The notes under the pieces: model-generated
Databases searched by the model: none
Told to the model about the DNA's origin: nothing
The model's input: the letters and a program-made list of their open reading frames with translations, nothing else
Part shown: piece by piece, positions 30,601 through 42,452 of the stretch
Position numbering within the stretch: the first letter of the stretch is position 1
Layout of the letters: every line of letters starts with the position of its first letter
Position numbers and translations under genes: made by a program
DNA from: Gracilariopsis chorda
Taxonomy: Eukaryota > Rhodophyta > Florideophyceae > Gracilariales > Gracilariaceae
Direction: 5' to 3'
NCBI GenBank assembly: GCA_003194525.1
Contig: NBIV01000175.1
Span: 118,820 to 182,819, forward strand
DNA length: 64,000 nucleotides

Positions 30601-32997
30601 CATGAAGCATGGAATGTCGTTATCCTCCATTGGGAGTGCTTCCCCATTTGTGGTTACACGCGACAAAGCGTCGGCCTGGGTGTTGAGCGCTCCCTTTTTA
30701 TATAATAATTGGAAGCCACATTCCGCAAGGCGGAGTCTCCAGCGCATAAGGCGGCCCGAAGGATCGGATATGTTCATTAACCACCTCAACGAGGAATAAT
30801 ACGTGTATACGGTAAACTGAACTCCCATAAGATAGGGGCGTAGGGTGGAAAGCGCCCACACGACGGCGAAACACTCTTTCTCCGACACAGAGTAATTCCG
30901 CTCGTGGACATTGAGCGAGCGTGACCAATAACCAATTGGCCTTCGGTCCCCCTCTGGCGTAGTTTGGAAAAGAGCCCAACCAACTTGGTAGTCACTCGAG
31001 TCCGTGTCCACGGAGTACGGGAGTCCCAGTTTGGGTAAAGATAAGATAGTTGCTGACTTGACAGCCTGCTTTAAGGAGTTAAACGCTTCCGATTGCTCGG
31101 GCGTGAATTTTCCCCATTGTGGGAGATTTCCTTTGCGTAACATCGCGTTCAACAGTGCCGCGATATCCGAAAAGTTCGGAATAAACCGTCAGTAGACGTT
31201 GACCAGCCCTAAAAAGGAGCGGAGTTCCGTTTGAGTGCGGGGTTCCTTAGCCTCAACGAGGGACTTGACTCGAGCCTTCTCGATCATTAAACGTCCCGGA
31301 CAGATGATATGTCCCAGATAATTGACAGTATCTGTGAAGAACTCGCACTTCCTCAACTTGAGAGTAATTCCCGCATCGCGGAGCACGGTCAGAAAGTCCC
31401 TGACATGGGTGAGATGTTCGTCCAAATTATTGGAGAAGATGATAATATCATCCAGGTAGACCAGGCAGCTCCGCCACTTGAAGCGGTTCAATAGATTATC
31501 TATTGCACGCTGAAAGGTAGCGGGAGCGTTGGTCAAACCAAACGGCATCCGCTTAAAGCGGTACGATCCTGCCTGGCAGGTGAACGCGGTCTTATCGCAA
31601 TCCTCCTGTCTAACAGGGACCTGCCAATAACCCCAATTGGCGTCCAAAGCCGTGAACACGGTAATGTCTCCCAGGGATTCGATGCACTCGTCCATACGAG
31701 GGATGGGATATTTTTCTCTAACAGTCACGACATTGAGCTGGCGCTAGTCGAGACAAAACCTCCAGGTTCCGTCGGTCTTCAAAACCAGTACAACTGGGGA
31801 TGCCCAGGGTGATTGAGCGGGCTCTATCACACCTGCGCGGAGCATTATGTCCACTTAGGACTGCTCCTCTTCCCGGGCGTTCGGTCCTGCCCTGTAAGAG
31901 GGTTGTGCCATCGGAAGTGCACCCGGTAACAAATCTATCCGGTGTTCCGTAGCATTAATCTCGCCGAGCGAGCCATCCCAAATCGTGGTAAATTCCTGTA
32001 GCATTGCAAGAAGTTTGTCGCGGTGTGACTCTGGCACATGGCCGAGGTCTATATCTTCGAGTGTCTTTATGGGGTCCACTCGGTCAAAACGTGCTGTAAC
32101 ATTGTCCTGTGATACAACTGTGGTCGTCGGTTCCGAGTTACTCGGGGTTTTCGACGTTAAACAACGGTTTCCTCTCCCTCCTTTGACGATAGTTCGTCAG
32201 TGGTGGGGGTGGCTTTCTCAGAAGAGACGGAAATTCCGAGAACATCGGCTGTCGTCATCTTCGTCGGGAGCATCCCAAGGGGGTGTGGAGTGACGCTTCC
32301 AATTACTTGGTTCTTTATCAGATAATGGGGGCGTTGGCCAAGATTGGCAACGAGTATCCGGAAAGGAGAATCTGGGATAACGCGAACAATATTCGCCAGC
32401 GCCAGCTGGTATTTCTCGTATAACGAGGACAGAGGTTGAATAACCCGAAGACCGTGTTGACGGCAATGGACTGGCATCCAGATTTGGGACTCAGGCGGTA
32501 TAGAAGCCGAGGCTGCGACTCGAAGTTTGATGGACTCGCGAGACGCGGGCCGTGGTTCCTGCGCAGCAGGTAGTGGGACTTGCTTCTGCAAAGCACGCTT
32601 CAGCGAGCGACGGACGATCGGGACTGACGATCCGTCGTCGAGTTCCACACGCCTAAGGCGGGGCCTGACTGCGTCGACAAATCTGTCGCAGTAATCACAT
32701 CCCAGTATGATTGGAGCGGCCAATGACCGACAAACAATAAAGACGAGCTTCACCACGAAGGTGCCCAACCGCACGACTAAGTCGACGGTACGCACCGTTT
32801 TTAACGGATTGTTGTTCGCATCTGCGACATCGGGAACCGTTTCAGAATGGATACGAGACCGCACCTGCGGGGATAGCAATGATTCCACCATGTTCTTGGG
32901 GCCGCCAGTGGTATTCGAGTATTTGCTGACCAAAAAACCAGGGGCAATGGTAGTCCGAGTTCCATTTTTCACATCTGGTCTAGATACTCTTTACTAA
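27610..32997 (-). pseudogene. pol polyprotein of inner chromovirus (PR-RT-RH-INT-chromodomain)
   Basis: The C-terminal part of the protease is at about 32990-32600 (PIILGCDYCDRFVDAVRP). A frameshift near 32100 follows, then one frame runs to 27610. RT (about 31850-31250) has LDANWGYWQVPV, MPFGLTNAPATFQRAI and the catalytic VYLDDIIIFS. RNase H is at about 31050-30650. Integrase (about 30400-29350) has an HHCC finger, Asp in FIAIDILGPL, Asp in VLSDNGRQF, Glu in NGQVERFNR, and a GPF-like block. A Pro/Thr/Ser-rich linker of roughly 450 codons precedes the chromodomain (about 27820-27640: QEFVIDRIVGHT, YRVRWYGY). Six in-frame stops (first bases near 31857, 31746, 31191, 28191, 27825 and 27777) make it non-functional, yet there is no frameshift in 4.4 kb. 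Confidence 0.9.
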
Positions 32998-33010
32998 AAA
33001 CGGGGATAGA
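32980..33010. other. inferred inversion breakpoint A
   Basis: Chromovirus protease homology stops here on the minus strand, and unrelated sequence begins. The rest of the same protease, including its active site, ends at about 51790 on the plus strand. The exact base is not defined; a few similar bases (GTTTnTA..AAAGA) occur at both ends. Confidence 0.6.
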
Positions 33011-33699
33011 ACGATGTTCATCTTAATCACGTCTAAGAGATGCTAATTGTTGGATTGTTGAAGGCCCTAAGTGTTTCAATGTTACAATATCTACAAACTG
33101 CCTGTGCGTGGCTTTTGGTGGTATTGACTGCTAGAATGCTGATTCGAAGTGCAACTGGAGCTTTCAAGTCATACTATCGGGCACGGCAGCTGTGATATAC
33201 CACCCCTTTGACCGTGAGAGCTCTGTAGTAGGGTAGCCACAGTAACAATCGTAGGAGATGGGCGCTGCCTTGTGGGCAACTATCGTATACGCCGAAAAAG
33301 TCGGAGGTCACACGGGCACGAGTTGGGGTACACGAAGGCGATAAGAGAAACGTCACGGTCACGAAACTCCGGTTTTAGTACGGTAGGTGGCAGAGAGCGG
33401 GATTCCACACGTAGCGTTATAGTGCTGCAAATTACAGACAAAGACACACGCGAGGGAACAGAAACAACAAAACAGTCCTTGAGCAATGCTGCAAACCCGC
33501 TAGGCCGATAATTCTCCGTGAAGACAGGGCTCTATGACCTTTTTGTCAGAAGGATCCTCTGAGATGACGGCAATGGGTGCTTGTCTCCATTACTGAGTGA
33601 GCCGCCGGCAGCAGCCGCACTAAGTAGGGTAGTGGGAATTCCCAATATAAAATATCCAAAAAATATCTGAAATTTGGGCACAAGCCCGCCGTACACGTG
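33011..33699. other. no recognised gene
   Basis: Sequence between the breakpoint and the first protein-like frame of the split gene. It may be a decayed middle part of that gene, but no domain is visible. Confidence 0.4.
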
Positions 33700-33715
33700 G
33701 GGCTGTCCATAACCA

Positions 33716-36646
33716 GTGTCTATTACGAATCCACCTGTGAAGGGTTCTTCTCATAAACGGCTCAACCGTCGCATGACTACAGTGCCAATTTATGAGTGGC
33801 TCCCCCCACCACTTACCCATTTTCAGCGATCTGAACCGTCAGTAGACGTAATGCTACAGCAGCCAGAAGGAACTGTACAGGATTTTACACCCTTATCATT
33901 CTACGACAAAAACGCTGTTGAGTGGAGAACAGTCAATGCAATGCTGCAATTGATGCGCAGAAAAGGGTTTCTTTCTACATATCATCAAAGCTCCGAAAAG
34001 CTTTAGAACGTTCTAGAACAACGTATCGAGAAGTTGAATGATGAAAAGATTCAAAACCTCATCATGGATGTTCAGAGCTATGGAGAGAAAAGCGCTGAAT
34101 TGCACACCCCGAATATGTTTCCGGACATACTGGGCCCAATTTCAGATGCTGATATTACTGAGAATTTCAATGGAAAATGGTTCAGAGGGTTGTGGACGAA
34201 AATGCGGGGGTTGTGGACGAAAATGCGGGGGTTGCGAACTGCAGATTTCGTAATGGCTGCACAACAGGCGTCTAGCACTCATTCAGTATTTAAGACGAGC
34301 AAAGACTCCCGATAGGTGTTTAAAGATCGCTAAAACATCCTCAAACAACTGATGACGTCTCTTACCGTGGCAGAGCATGCAGCGATTGCCAATAATGATA
34401 TGGAAGGTGAGGAACATGCGAGGAGAAGATGGGGGTGGGTTCTGCGGGCTTCTCGATACCTAATGACACCTCTTGCTGATGAATGTCGAATCGCAGACGG
34501 CGTCATAAGACATGCAGCGAAGACTAGAATACTTTCAGCTCTCAATTTGAAAGGGTTACGATATTCAGAACTAAGTCTACAATGCCCTACTGGAATAGAA
34601 GACAATTGTTCTCGAATTTTATTCTTTTACTATGACTACAGTATGCCTTCATACTTTTCGGTCATGATAGATCTCATGAATCATATCTGGACAAGAGGTA
34701 CAGACGATCGTCGCAGAAGCTCACTGTTTCATGTCACAGTTTTGAAAATGAAGTGCATCCTCCCCCCTGGTTCACTGGGCAAAGACGTAGACATCTGAAT
34801 CCGTTGCATTTACATATCGAAGATCCCTCCCATGTGATCCTGCAGAAGTACGGGGAGAAATCTTGGCGTAATGTTGCTCGCAACAGCGACAGTGGAACCA
34901 GATTGACCGGCGACGAAGTGGTGTATACTGAAGTGTGGCTGCACATGATTTATCACAAGAGAATGATTTGGATGTTGACAGATATCTTTATGGTGGCTGT
35001 TTCTGCACACCAGCTAATGGCATGGGAGAGATGCCACATAATTTGGTGCCAGAACTGGGAATGAGGGGTGATAACTTTGAAATCCCACGAGATGGCGAGG
35101 TCATGATTGCCAAGAACCCTGAAACGAAACAGCACAAGGAAGAGAAAACTGTAAAGCCGAAACTTGGATCGAGCAGTAGGTGTGAAAACTGCTTGAAAGA
35201 TGTGGGAGGTAACGAAACCCCAGCATTGCAAGCAGATTAATTGCGTGCGATGCACATTGATGATACCATGGATGAAACAGAAAACGGAAACATCGGAAAT
35301 CTTGAAGGTGAAAGGCATTTGTGCATCCCAAGAACCCGTGTGTTGAAGTTCTCTAGACTGTGTGGGTTGGAACTTTCAAGTGCAACTTTGACACACGGAG
35401 AGTCTGAGACAAGATGTATTGCATCATTCAAAGCGCTTATTGTGCCAACGCTAGAAAGCAGTGGTTAGAATAGGTGGGATGACTTCGGGGAAGGACAGAG
35501 ATCAAGGCATTGTAGCTCTGTGGTCGTTTCTAAGGATACAGACGTCACAGTGATTCTGGCCTTAGCGTTTTGTATGCGCAGACGAAAGGTCGAACATGTG
35601 CTTGTAAATCGCGTAGTCGAAATGGATAATCTGTTTCTAATATCGCTCGTTATTCCATACATTCGAACATGTTAACATGCGCATATGTTGTAGCAGGCTG
35701 TGATTTTACTGCGGGAAAATTTGGAGTAACGCATGAACATTATCGTAAGGCAGCGATCAGACACCAACACGTTCTTGGAAGCATCAACAGAAATGTCCTA
35801 CCAGAGGTTTTTGAAGTCATACCTCTACTAGCATATCTGGCAAAGAACGGACTTCGAAGGCTGGTAACCTCCACTCAAAAGAAATCTTGGCATTTTAGAT
35901 GGAATGAAAACCAAGTCGAAGCGTAAGAGGTAAAGAGGGGGCTATCGTCTGTATTTACAAGCGAGCATAACCCTGCATGAATGGAATGGAAGTTAGATGC
36001 TAGGCGGTTTATTGCTGACGTTGCTAAGTCTACATCAGAGTTATTTCCTCCTGCTGAATATGTTCTTTTGCAGGCGAAGAGAGTTATATTCGTGGTGTTC
36101 CAGTACTGAGCAAAGGCTCACAGTGAGAATTTTTCCGCAGACAACGTAAAAGACTGCGACGAAATTAATGGTTTCGATAAGAATGGTCACGTAATGTTGG
36201 AAAGAGCGGAAGACAGGAGGTCATTAGCCAAAATAACGACGGAGCTAGCTGCGAAATGCGCTTGTAAAGGCAAGTGCAGCAATAGAAAAGGTTCCTGTGT
36301 GAAACGTGGGGAGAAATGCTTGGGATATTCATGGGACTCTGACAAATGCGAAAAAAAAGTAATCGCGACACAAGTTCACGATACCGTATACGTATTGCAA
36401 GAGGAACAAATGGAGACCATCGAAGATGTTGGAGGTGGAACAATGATGAATGTGTACAATTCGCAAGATGAAATTGAAGGAGAAGCAGCCCACCTACTTG
36501 GTACTATTGCAATGAATGGCCGTGTCGAATTCGAAATTAGTGCAGTGGATCAAATTTGCGACGAGGACAATGATTTATTACACCTCATCGCAAGGAATGA
36601 AGTAGTTGGAGAAGAAAATGCGATAGATTTCCTCGATGCGAAATGA
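33716..36646 (+). pseudogene. C-terminal half of a split, decayed CXC-tail gene
   Basis: A series of plus-strand frames that read as one decayed protein: 33716-34006, 34034-34315, 34352-34798, 34753-35240, 35669-35926 and 36194-36646. Two landmarks stand out. At about 35690 is VAGCDFTAGKFG, like the GCDTTSAFFG motif of a widespread uncharacterised eukaryotic family. At about 36255 is a C-terminal cysteine cluster (CACKGKCSNRKGSCVKRGEK), CXC/tesmin-like, which those proteins also carry at their C-terminus. Frame changes and stops show it is not functional as it stands. Its likely N-terminal half is on the minus strand at 51800-54984, which the inferred inversion would place directly upstream. 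The family link is from memory. Confidence 0.45.
34188..34235. repeat. short tandem duplication
   Basis: The unit ggttgtggacgaaaatgcgg is present twice in a row, followed by a partial third copy, inside the decayed split gene. It encodes a repeated GLWTKMR. Confidence 0.7.
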
Positions 36647-37547
36647 CCACTTTCGCAGCCTCTATGTTCTTCCAGTATGTTACAACTCACCATAAAGAAT
36701 TTAGAAGCTGTTTACTGAAACAAATACGAGTAGCACTAAACCATGTTTTCCACACACCTATAAATTGCAGCACCACCCCACTCAACGCTTCTCCTTCAAA
36801 TTGTTCACGAATGCAGAGAGTAAACACTCCGATTTTCGAAGATCACGTGAAAAGGCCTTCGGAAAGGCGGAAAAGTCAACAAAAACATTTGAAGAGTTCT
36901 TACATGAACTTGAAATCCAGCACAGGTAGAGCAGTTTCACTTCTTGTGGAGGCGCATACTTTTCTAACTGTGCCCTATTTCACCAGATGAACAAACCCAT
37001 TTCAAGAAAAGCATTGATACGTGGTGCTTCGCTGTGCGCAAAATACCATTCTCGATTTCGAAATGGGAGACATCCAGGCAGGATACGTACTGGCATGATA
37101 CCATTTGACCATAACTTCATCGTCCAATGGAGCACTTTTCGCTTTTTTGAGAGAGGTAGTAAGACGCAAGGGCAATAAAGAGATTCATTTCTAACCCTGA
37201 CATCGAACGTTTCAAGTAATTCTAGCAACAAACTCGTTTCAAATGGAATATTTCGACTAGCACCCTCTATTTTATGCTCGGGTTCATTCCAGGACCAATC
37301 GCACCAAAACAGGAATCATCGCTGTCTTGGCTGCAGTTCCCTAGCAACACACCACTCTCATTCAAAGAGTAAGCAAACAACCTGACAGTAACATAAGATG
37401 TAATGAACCATAACGAATACAAATCGGGACTCATTGCTAGAGCCTCTCCCTTCATTCTCGACGCATGTTTTCTGCAATACGCCTTGAAAAGCTCAGAGAT
37501 AAACGATGTTTCTTTTGTACTGTTAAACGTTTGGTTCCAATGCGCAG
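36647..37547. other. no recognised gene
   Basis: 0.9 kb between the split gene and the Tigger element. The open frame 36643-36990 has no domain and overlaps the end of the preceding one. Nothing else seen. Confidence 0.5.
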
Positions 37548-37549
37548 TA

Positions 37550-39607
37550 CAGGGGGGTCTCATGAATAGCGCACCTTTTTTAGTGCACTGACGAGATAGC
37601 GCACATAAAGGGGGCTTGTCACATATGTTGCCACGTGTACACGTATATCCCTTTGGCAAGGCAGAACACGCTGGTCATGTTCGGAGAGGTGCAAGCCGCG
37701 ATCAAACTCAACTCGTCGCACAAATCAGCCATGGACATCACCTCCACAACCCCAAAGCTTCACGGCACACGCTTAACTCTCTCGCAGAAAGCTAAAGTAG
37801 TGCGACGTCTCAAACAGGGCGCCAGTCATTCACAGCTACAAAACGATTTCGTTTGCTCGCGAAGGACGATCTGCTAGACCAAGGCACAACGTGAGACCAT
37901 TGAGAATGCCCTGCACACACCAAACAACGCATCCCGAAAGTCTTTCCACCTGCCAAGATTCCTAAATATTGCACAACGTCTCTATGAGTTTGTTCACATT
38001 GCTCGATCGGCTAAGTTGCCAATCTCTGCAGCCACATTACAATGCAAAGCAATTGATATCAGGGACAGCCTCATCGAATCGTTACAGACTGAAAAAGAGA
38101 AGGAAGAATTGGTTTCTTTCCAAGCTTCAAACAATTGGGTGCTGGGATTTTCGAGGCGGCACGCCATGAGGTCTATTCGCCTGCATGGCGAGGCTTGGAG
38201 CGTACCGCTCAGTATCGTCGCAACGGGCATAAGCAGGTTAAGAAAACAACTCAATGATTTTGACGCGGATTGTATCTTCAATATGGACGAGACCGGCCTT
38301 TTCTTCAAGCTGTTTCCGAAGAGAACGTACGTCCTGGCAAGTGAAGACCGGAAACGCTTGCGGGCAACCAAGGACATGAAGGCCAAAGCACGCCTATCCG
38401 TCTATGTGTGCTCGGATTCTGCCGGATTACACAAAGTGCCGCTGGCTATCATTGGAGCCGCCAGAAATCCTCGTTGCTTCCGAAAAGGAGAACCCGCAGT
38501 GACCTACTTCAGTCAGAAGAACGCCTGGTCAGATTCTGTAACGTATCGGAGATGGTTTCTAGAAGTGTTTATGCCCTATGTGAGAAGATATACGTCCAAG
38601 AAAGTGGCGCTTGTGATGGACAACTGTGGTCCGCACGCGACAGATGTTCTGGATGTTAATGGTCTGGTTACAATATTCACCCTCCCACCTAATTGTACCT
38701 CTCTATTTCAGCCCATGGATATGGGCGTAATAGCTACCCTGAAGGCGAAGTACAAATCCAAGCTCTTACGAAAGATATTATGTACTGTAGAGGACAGGAA
38801 GGAGTTACGAAAAGCTGCAAAGAATATGAAACCGGGTATGAAAGGCCTGGATGAAGGTCATGATCCGCATATATTGGATGTCACCGAGCTGCTTCGCTCT
38901 GCAGGGGAAAGTGTATCATCGAGGACTGTAGCGAGGTGTTGGACAAAGGCGGACATCTTGCCAAGATGCATGCAAGCTGATCTCGTTGGAGAGCACGGAA
39001 AAACAGATCGCGTAGATCACGCAGCTGGCGATGCTGAAGTGAGAGAACTCTGCACATTGTTGTCTAGTTTGAAGTTGGCTGCCTACCCTGCTTCTGATGT
39101 CGCTACCGATTTGAACGGTTTAGACACTGAAGATGCAGAGTGTGTGAGCAAATGGGTTTCTATTGAAGATGATTTAGAAGTTAAAGAAGCTATGGTTAAT
39201 GACTATCTTGATTCTCTTTACGACGACAGTGGGTCACAAAAAGAGGGAGATGCAGTTAGCGGTGGTGCCTCGATTGAAGATGATGAAGAAGTCTCATCGC
39301 AGAGGGCGCCCCATGTAACTTCCATGGCTGATGTTGGACGGCCCTTCCACGACTCCGAGGAGTACTGTGAGCAGGCAGGTGTTGATGAAGCTTTGTATTA
39401 CCTGCGCAAGGCGAAGGGAGTTTTGTATGACGTGTACAATAACGGAGTCAAGCGGCGTAGGCGTCAGACATTGGTTACGGAACATTTTACGGCTTCGTAA
39501 AGGATCATAATGGATCCCTGTTTAGTGCTCCTTTGATATCGCACATTCGATTTAGCGCACAATAATGCTGTTTGGCATGGGGTTGCGCTATTCATGAGTA
39601 TAGACTG
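37550..39607 (+). mobile_element. pogo/Tigger DNA transposon
   Basis: A 2058-bp element flanked by TA on both sides (37548-37549 and 39608-39609). The ends begin CAG and share ACTCATGAATAGCGCA-type inverted repeats of about 27 bp with a few mismatches. It carries one transposase frame on the plus strand. TA target duplication, CAG ends and the transposase type agree with the Tc1/mariner superfamily, pogo group. Confidence 0.9.
37677..39500 (+). pseudogene. Tigger-like DDE transposase with one premature stop
   Basis: About 608 codons in a single frame, interrupted only by a TAG at 37875-37877. A CENP-B/pogo-type helix-turn-helix region (LTLSQKAKVVRRLKQGASH, about residues 37-55) is followed by a second DNA-binding stretch (LVSFQASNNWVLGFSRRHAM). 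The DDE_1 core has Asp in FNMDETGLFF, Asp in LVMDNCGPHATD and the third Asp in TSLFQPMDMGVI. The C-terminal 200 residues are acidic, with no domain. The premature stop lies between the two DNA-binding regions. The ATG at 38016 could still give a truncated protein with the catalytic core. Cut-and-paste transposition in the nucleus would be its job. Confidence 0.9.
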
Positions 39608-39666
39608 TAGTGAAATATCTCCGTCGCAGACCAGTAACCAGGTCCGGTCCAATAAGTATTTTTTAT

Positions 39667-39674
39667 CTGATAAG
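39667..39674. repeat. hAT target-site duplication, left
   Basis: CTGATAAG immediately outside the left end of the hAT element. The right copy is CTGAAAAG at 42445-42452, a 7 of 8 match. Confidence 0.7.
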
Positions 39675-42444
39675 CAGGGCCGTACTTGTGACTACTTTTT
39701 TCAGGGCTGTCGAAGTCAGTAGTCAGACACTTTTTATCCGTAGTCAGTCATTTATAGTAACAATAAAGTCATCTCTAATTGTTGCGTATCTTGCGCGCCA
39801 CAACGTGTGCCAAACGCTTTAACGCCTCGGCTTGGGGATGCAGGCGGCCGCTCTGGGGCAGATGAATATCCTTGAGCTCATTTGCAACATAAACGCATAT
39901 CATCTCCGTCATTTCGAGGGTACTGGACAGTAGCAACTGTGCTTGGTTGCCGTCGGTACGACTGAGATCACTAAAGAGTCGTTCTGCTGGAGCGGAGGAG
40001 GCCTGGGCGGACAATGCAGCTCTCGCGATTGTATTGAAGGGCACCGGGCTAATGAGAGCGTACCCGTAATTCGCTTAACTCCAGAAAGACATTGCTGCAT
40101 ACGGTTCCCTCCTTCCCAAAGTAGTAAGTGTATCACGCATACCCTTGTGAAAGAGACCGAAAACAACTTCGAGATCTTGTGAATTGGCTTCTAAAGAGTT
40201 GTCAAGCTCGGCTGCTTCGCGAACGACAGCACCGTGTAAAACTTTCATGTATGACCCGCATTCAGAGTCGTCCGTCTTGATAAAGTCTAGACAGCATTCA
40301 ATAATGTCGAGAACAGCTGCGACGTGGAATAGCAAGACCCGTCTGGGGCGATGAATCTCGCGGTCAGGTTCAGTCGCTTCATCGTCAATTGGAGCCCTCA
40401 TTGCTGACTCAATGTCAACTTTTTTCCAAAGATCGCCAAGGCGATGTCCCATGCGATCTGCTAGTTTGATGGCCAGGGGTTTTGGGTGCTTTTTCCACAG
40501 CCGAATCAGGCGGGCCTCGTCACGCTCACGGTCGGCATGAGTAGAGCTTGGACGACACGGCAACGCATGAACATCGAGAATAATGTCCTCTTCATCCAGT
40601 AGTGCCCCTCCAGGCGACCCTTCCCCAGCCGTAGAACTACTTGGCAGCATGTCATCCGCCATGATCAGAAGCGTCTCATAGAGCTTCCGTAGCAATTGCG
40701 GGGCACGGGACATTGTTACTTTTCGATCCGCTTTGAGTTGCCGAGTGACTCATCGTACATCAGCCAGAACCGCAATAAACTCCGCGAGAACATCCTGCTG
40801 TTCGGTGGTGAGTGAGAGAACGTCTTCTGAGCAGATCTTTAGCTGATGTACTACAGCATTGATTGTACCGATTCGACACAAATAAACGGACATGGCCGCC
40901 AATCGGGAGTGCCAACGAGTCGGTATATCATGCTTCAACCTCTGTATGCGGTCCTGAGTGTTGCCTTCACCCAGTTTCTTGAGGGAGAGCAGCTGTGCTG
41001 CTTTCTGGTGATGATTAAAATAGGTTGTCACCTTGTTACCATGCTGCAAGTACTTGCTCCACACCGTTCTGTCTTTGAAGACGTCATTCACAGCCAATGC
41101 TATAGTATGCACGACGCACCGAACGGAGCCGACGAAATTAGTGAGCAGATCCACCGCGAGGGCAGTCGCCGCTTCGTTGTCGCTTGTCGCTATGTACACA
41201 CATATGTCGTCGGAGCCGACGATGGGACTCTGTTCCAGCACTTCTTCGATGACGCATCTCATTTGCTGGCCATTCTTGACGGCAGTGCTCATGTTAAAAA
41301 TGGCAATCGGAACGCAGCGCATCTTCCAGTTGCTATCGATGAAATCCCAAGTCATGCCCAGAATTGGCGCTCCTAGCGCTGCGCTCCAGCCGTCCACCGT
41401 GCTCGATCACGTCTTAGCATTCGTTACAGAACGCCTCAGTATGCAGTAAATAGTGGTATACGTGTCATAAAGTACTTTGGTCACCTGATCTTTGCTGAGG
41501 AACTGCGCCCTCCCGCCGAAAACGTCGACCCGACCCTGCAACAAAGGGGAAGCCACTCGCTCGAACGGGGTTTCTGTAGCGCAGGCAAACAAAAGAAAGG
41601 CGATCGCTTGCAATACGGCGCTTGGTACATCTTGAGCGCTTCCCAAGGAATCATTTCCAACGTGTCGTGCTTCTTGGCCGGCCCGCGGGCCAAAAAAACC
41701 AGCAATGCTTGTGTTGCTGCGTCGTTGTACGGTTCGCTTTCTCTCACGTTCTATACGGGATCGAATAGTGACTTCCGTCGCGTTTGATCGTTTCAAAGTC
41801 ATAAGCGCATTGTAGAGAGTGCGATGAGTTGCCCGATAGTGTTTGACAATGTTACTCGTCGAGACATTTCCGTTCATGGCTCTCTCGGCGTCGCATACTT
41901 TGCAGAAGAAGTGATATGAATTGCCGTTGTTCTCAAATGAAGAAGCAAGAGTGCTCCACAGCGAGGGATTGGTACTTGACCCACGACCACCGCCTACAGT
42001 GCGACGTTTCTTCTGTTTTTCATGCTGCTGCTGCACAAGTTCCTTTGCAGTGACTTCTCGTTCAGTTATTTCGCCGAGCTGCGCATCTGTGGATCCTCCA
42101 CGTTCGTGCTGACGCTTGTTGGACATGGCGATTGTGGGGAATGGGAAGCTGTTGATCCTCACAGGAAGGGGGAGTGGGTGGAGGTGGGTTTCACAAGGAC
42201 AATGGACGGATGATGGCAGTACGTAGCCGACGGTTTCGCGTGTTGCCGTTGCTGAGGGACAGGGAGGGAGCAGCGGCGACGGTGCCGACCAGCTTGGACA
42301 TGCACTTAGGTTGTGACACATGTACACGTACACACATGTAAGACTAATGTGACTATCGAGTGACTTCGAAACCGGGTCGCTAGTCAGTCAGTCATTAGTC
42401 ACCTAAAATTGGGTGGTAGTCAGTCAATCACATGTACGGGCCGG
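39675..42444 (-). mobile_element. hAT DNA transposon
   Basis: A 2770-bp element with 19-bp terminal inverted repeats (39675-39693 and 42426-42444; four mismatches, no gap). An 8-bp target duplication (7 of 8) flanks it, with one transposase frame on the minus strand. An 8-bp duplication, a BED finger and a C-terminal dimerisation domain define the hAT superfamily. Confidence 0.88.
39775..42126 (-). pseudogene. hAT transposase with three in-frame stops
   Basis: One frame of about 780 codons from the ATG at 42126. Stops are at 41409 (TGA), 40752 (TGA) and 40077 (TAA), given by first base, with no frameshift. A BED-type zinc finger occurs early (CKVCDAERAMNG, then KHYRATH). The catalytic region includes VDGWSAALGAPILGMTWDFI and CVVHTIALAVNDVF, and the C-terminal hAT dimerisation block reads SAPAERLFSDLSR. 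The three stops make it dead, but the protein is otherwise continuous, so the decay is recent or driven by point changes only. Confidence 0.88.
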
Positions 42445-42452
42445 CTGAAAAG
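42445..42452. repeat. hAT target-site duplication, right
   Basis: CTGAAAAG directly outside the right terminal inverted repeat; partner of CTGATAAG at 39667-39674. Confidence 0.7.

Larger units (their letters stand above)
24749..33000 (-). mobile_element. inner chromovirus, 3' half (protease-pol-chromodomain-antisense ORF-LTR)
   Basis: Ty3/gypsy chromovirus on the minus strand from within its protease (about 33000) to the 3' LTR. Order: protease, reverse transcriptase, RNase H, integrase, Pro/Thr-rich linker, chromodomain, then a convergent plus-strand ORF, polypurine tract and LTR. The 5' half (LTR, gag, protease active site) is at 48437-51790 in the opposite orientation. Confidence 0.85.

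Noticed and set aside
27777-42126. Stop-codon recoding to explain many in-frame stops in transposon genes
   Set aside because: Cellular genes in the window end with TAA (EZH), TAG (RPL7, kinase) and TGA (CLC) and have no internal stops, so the code is standard.
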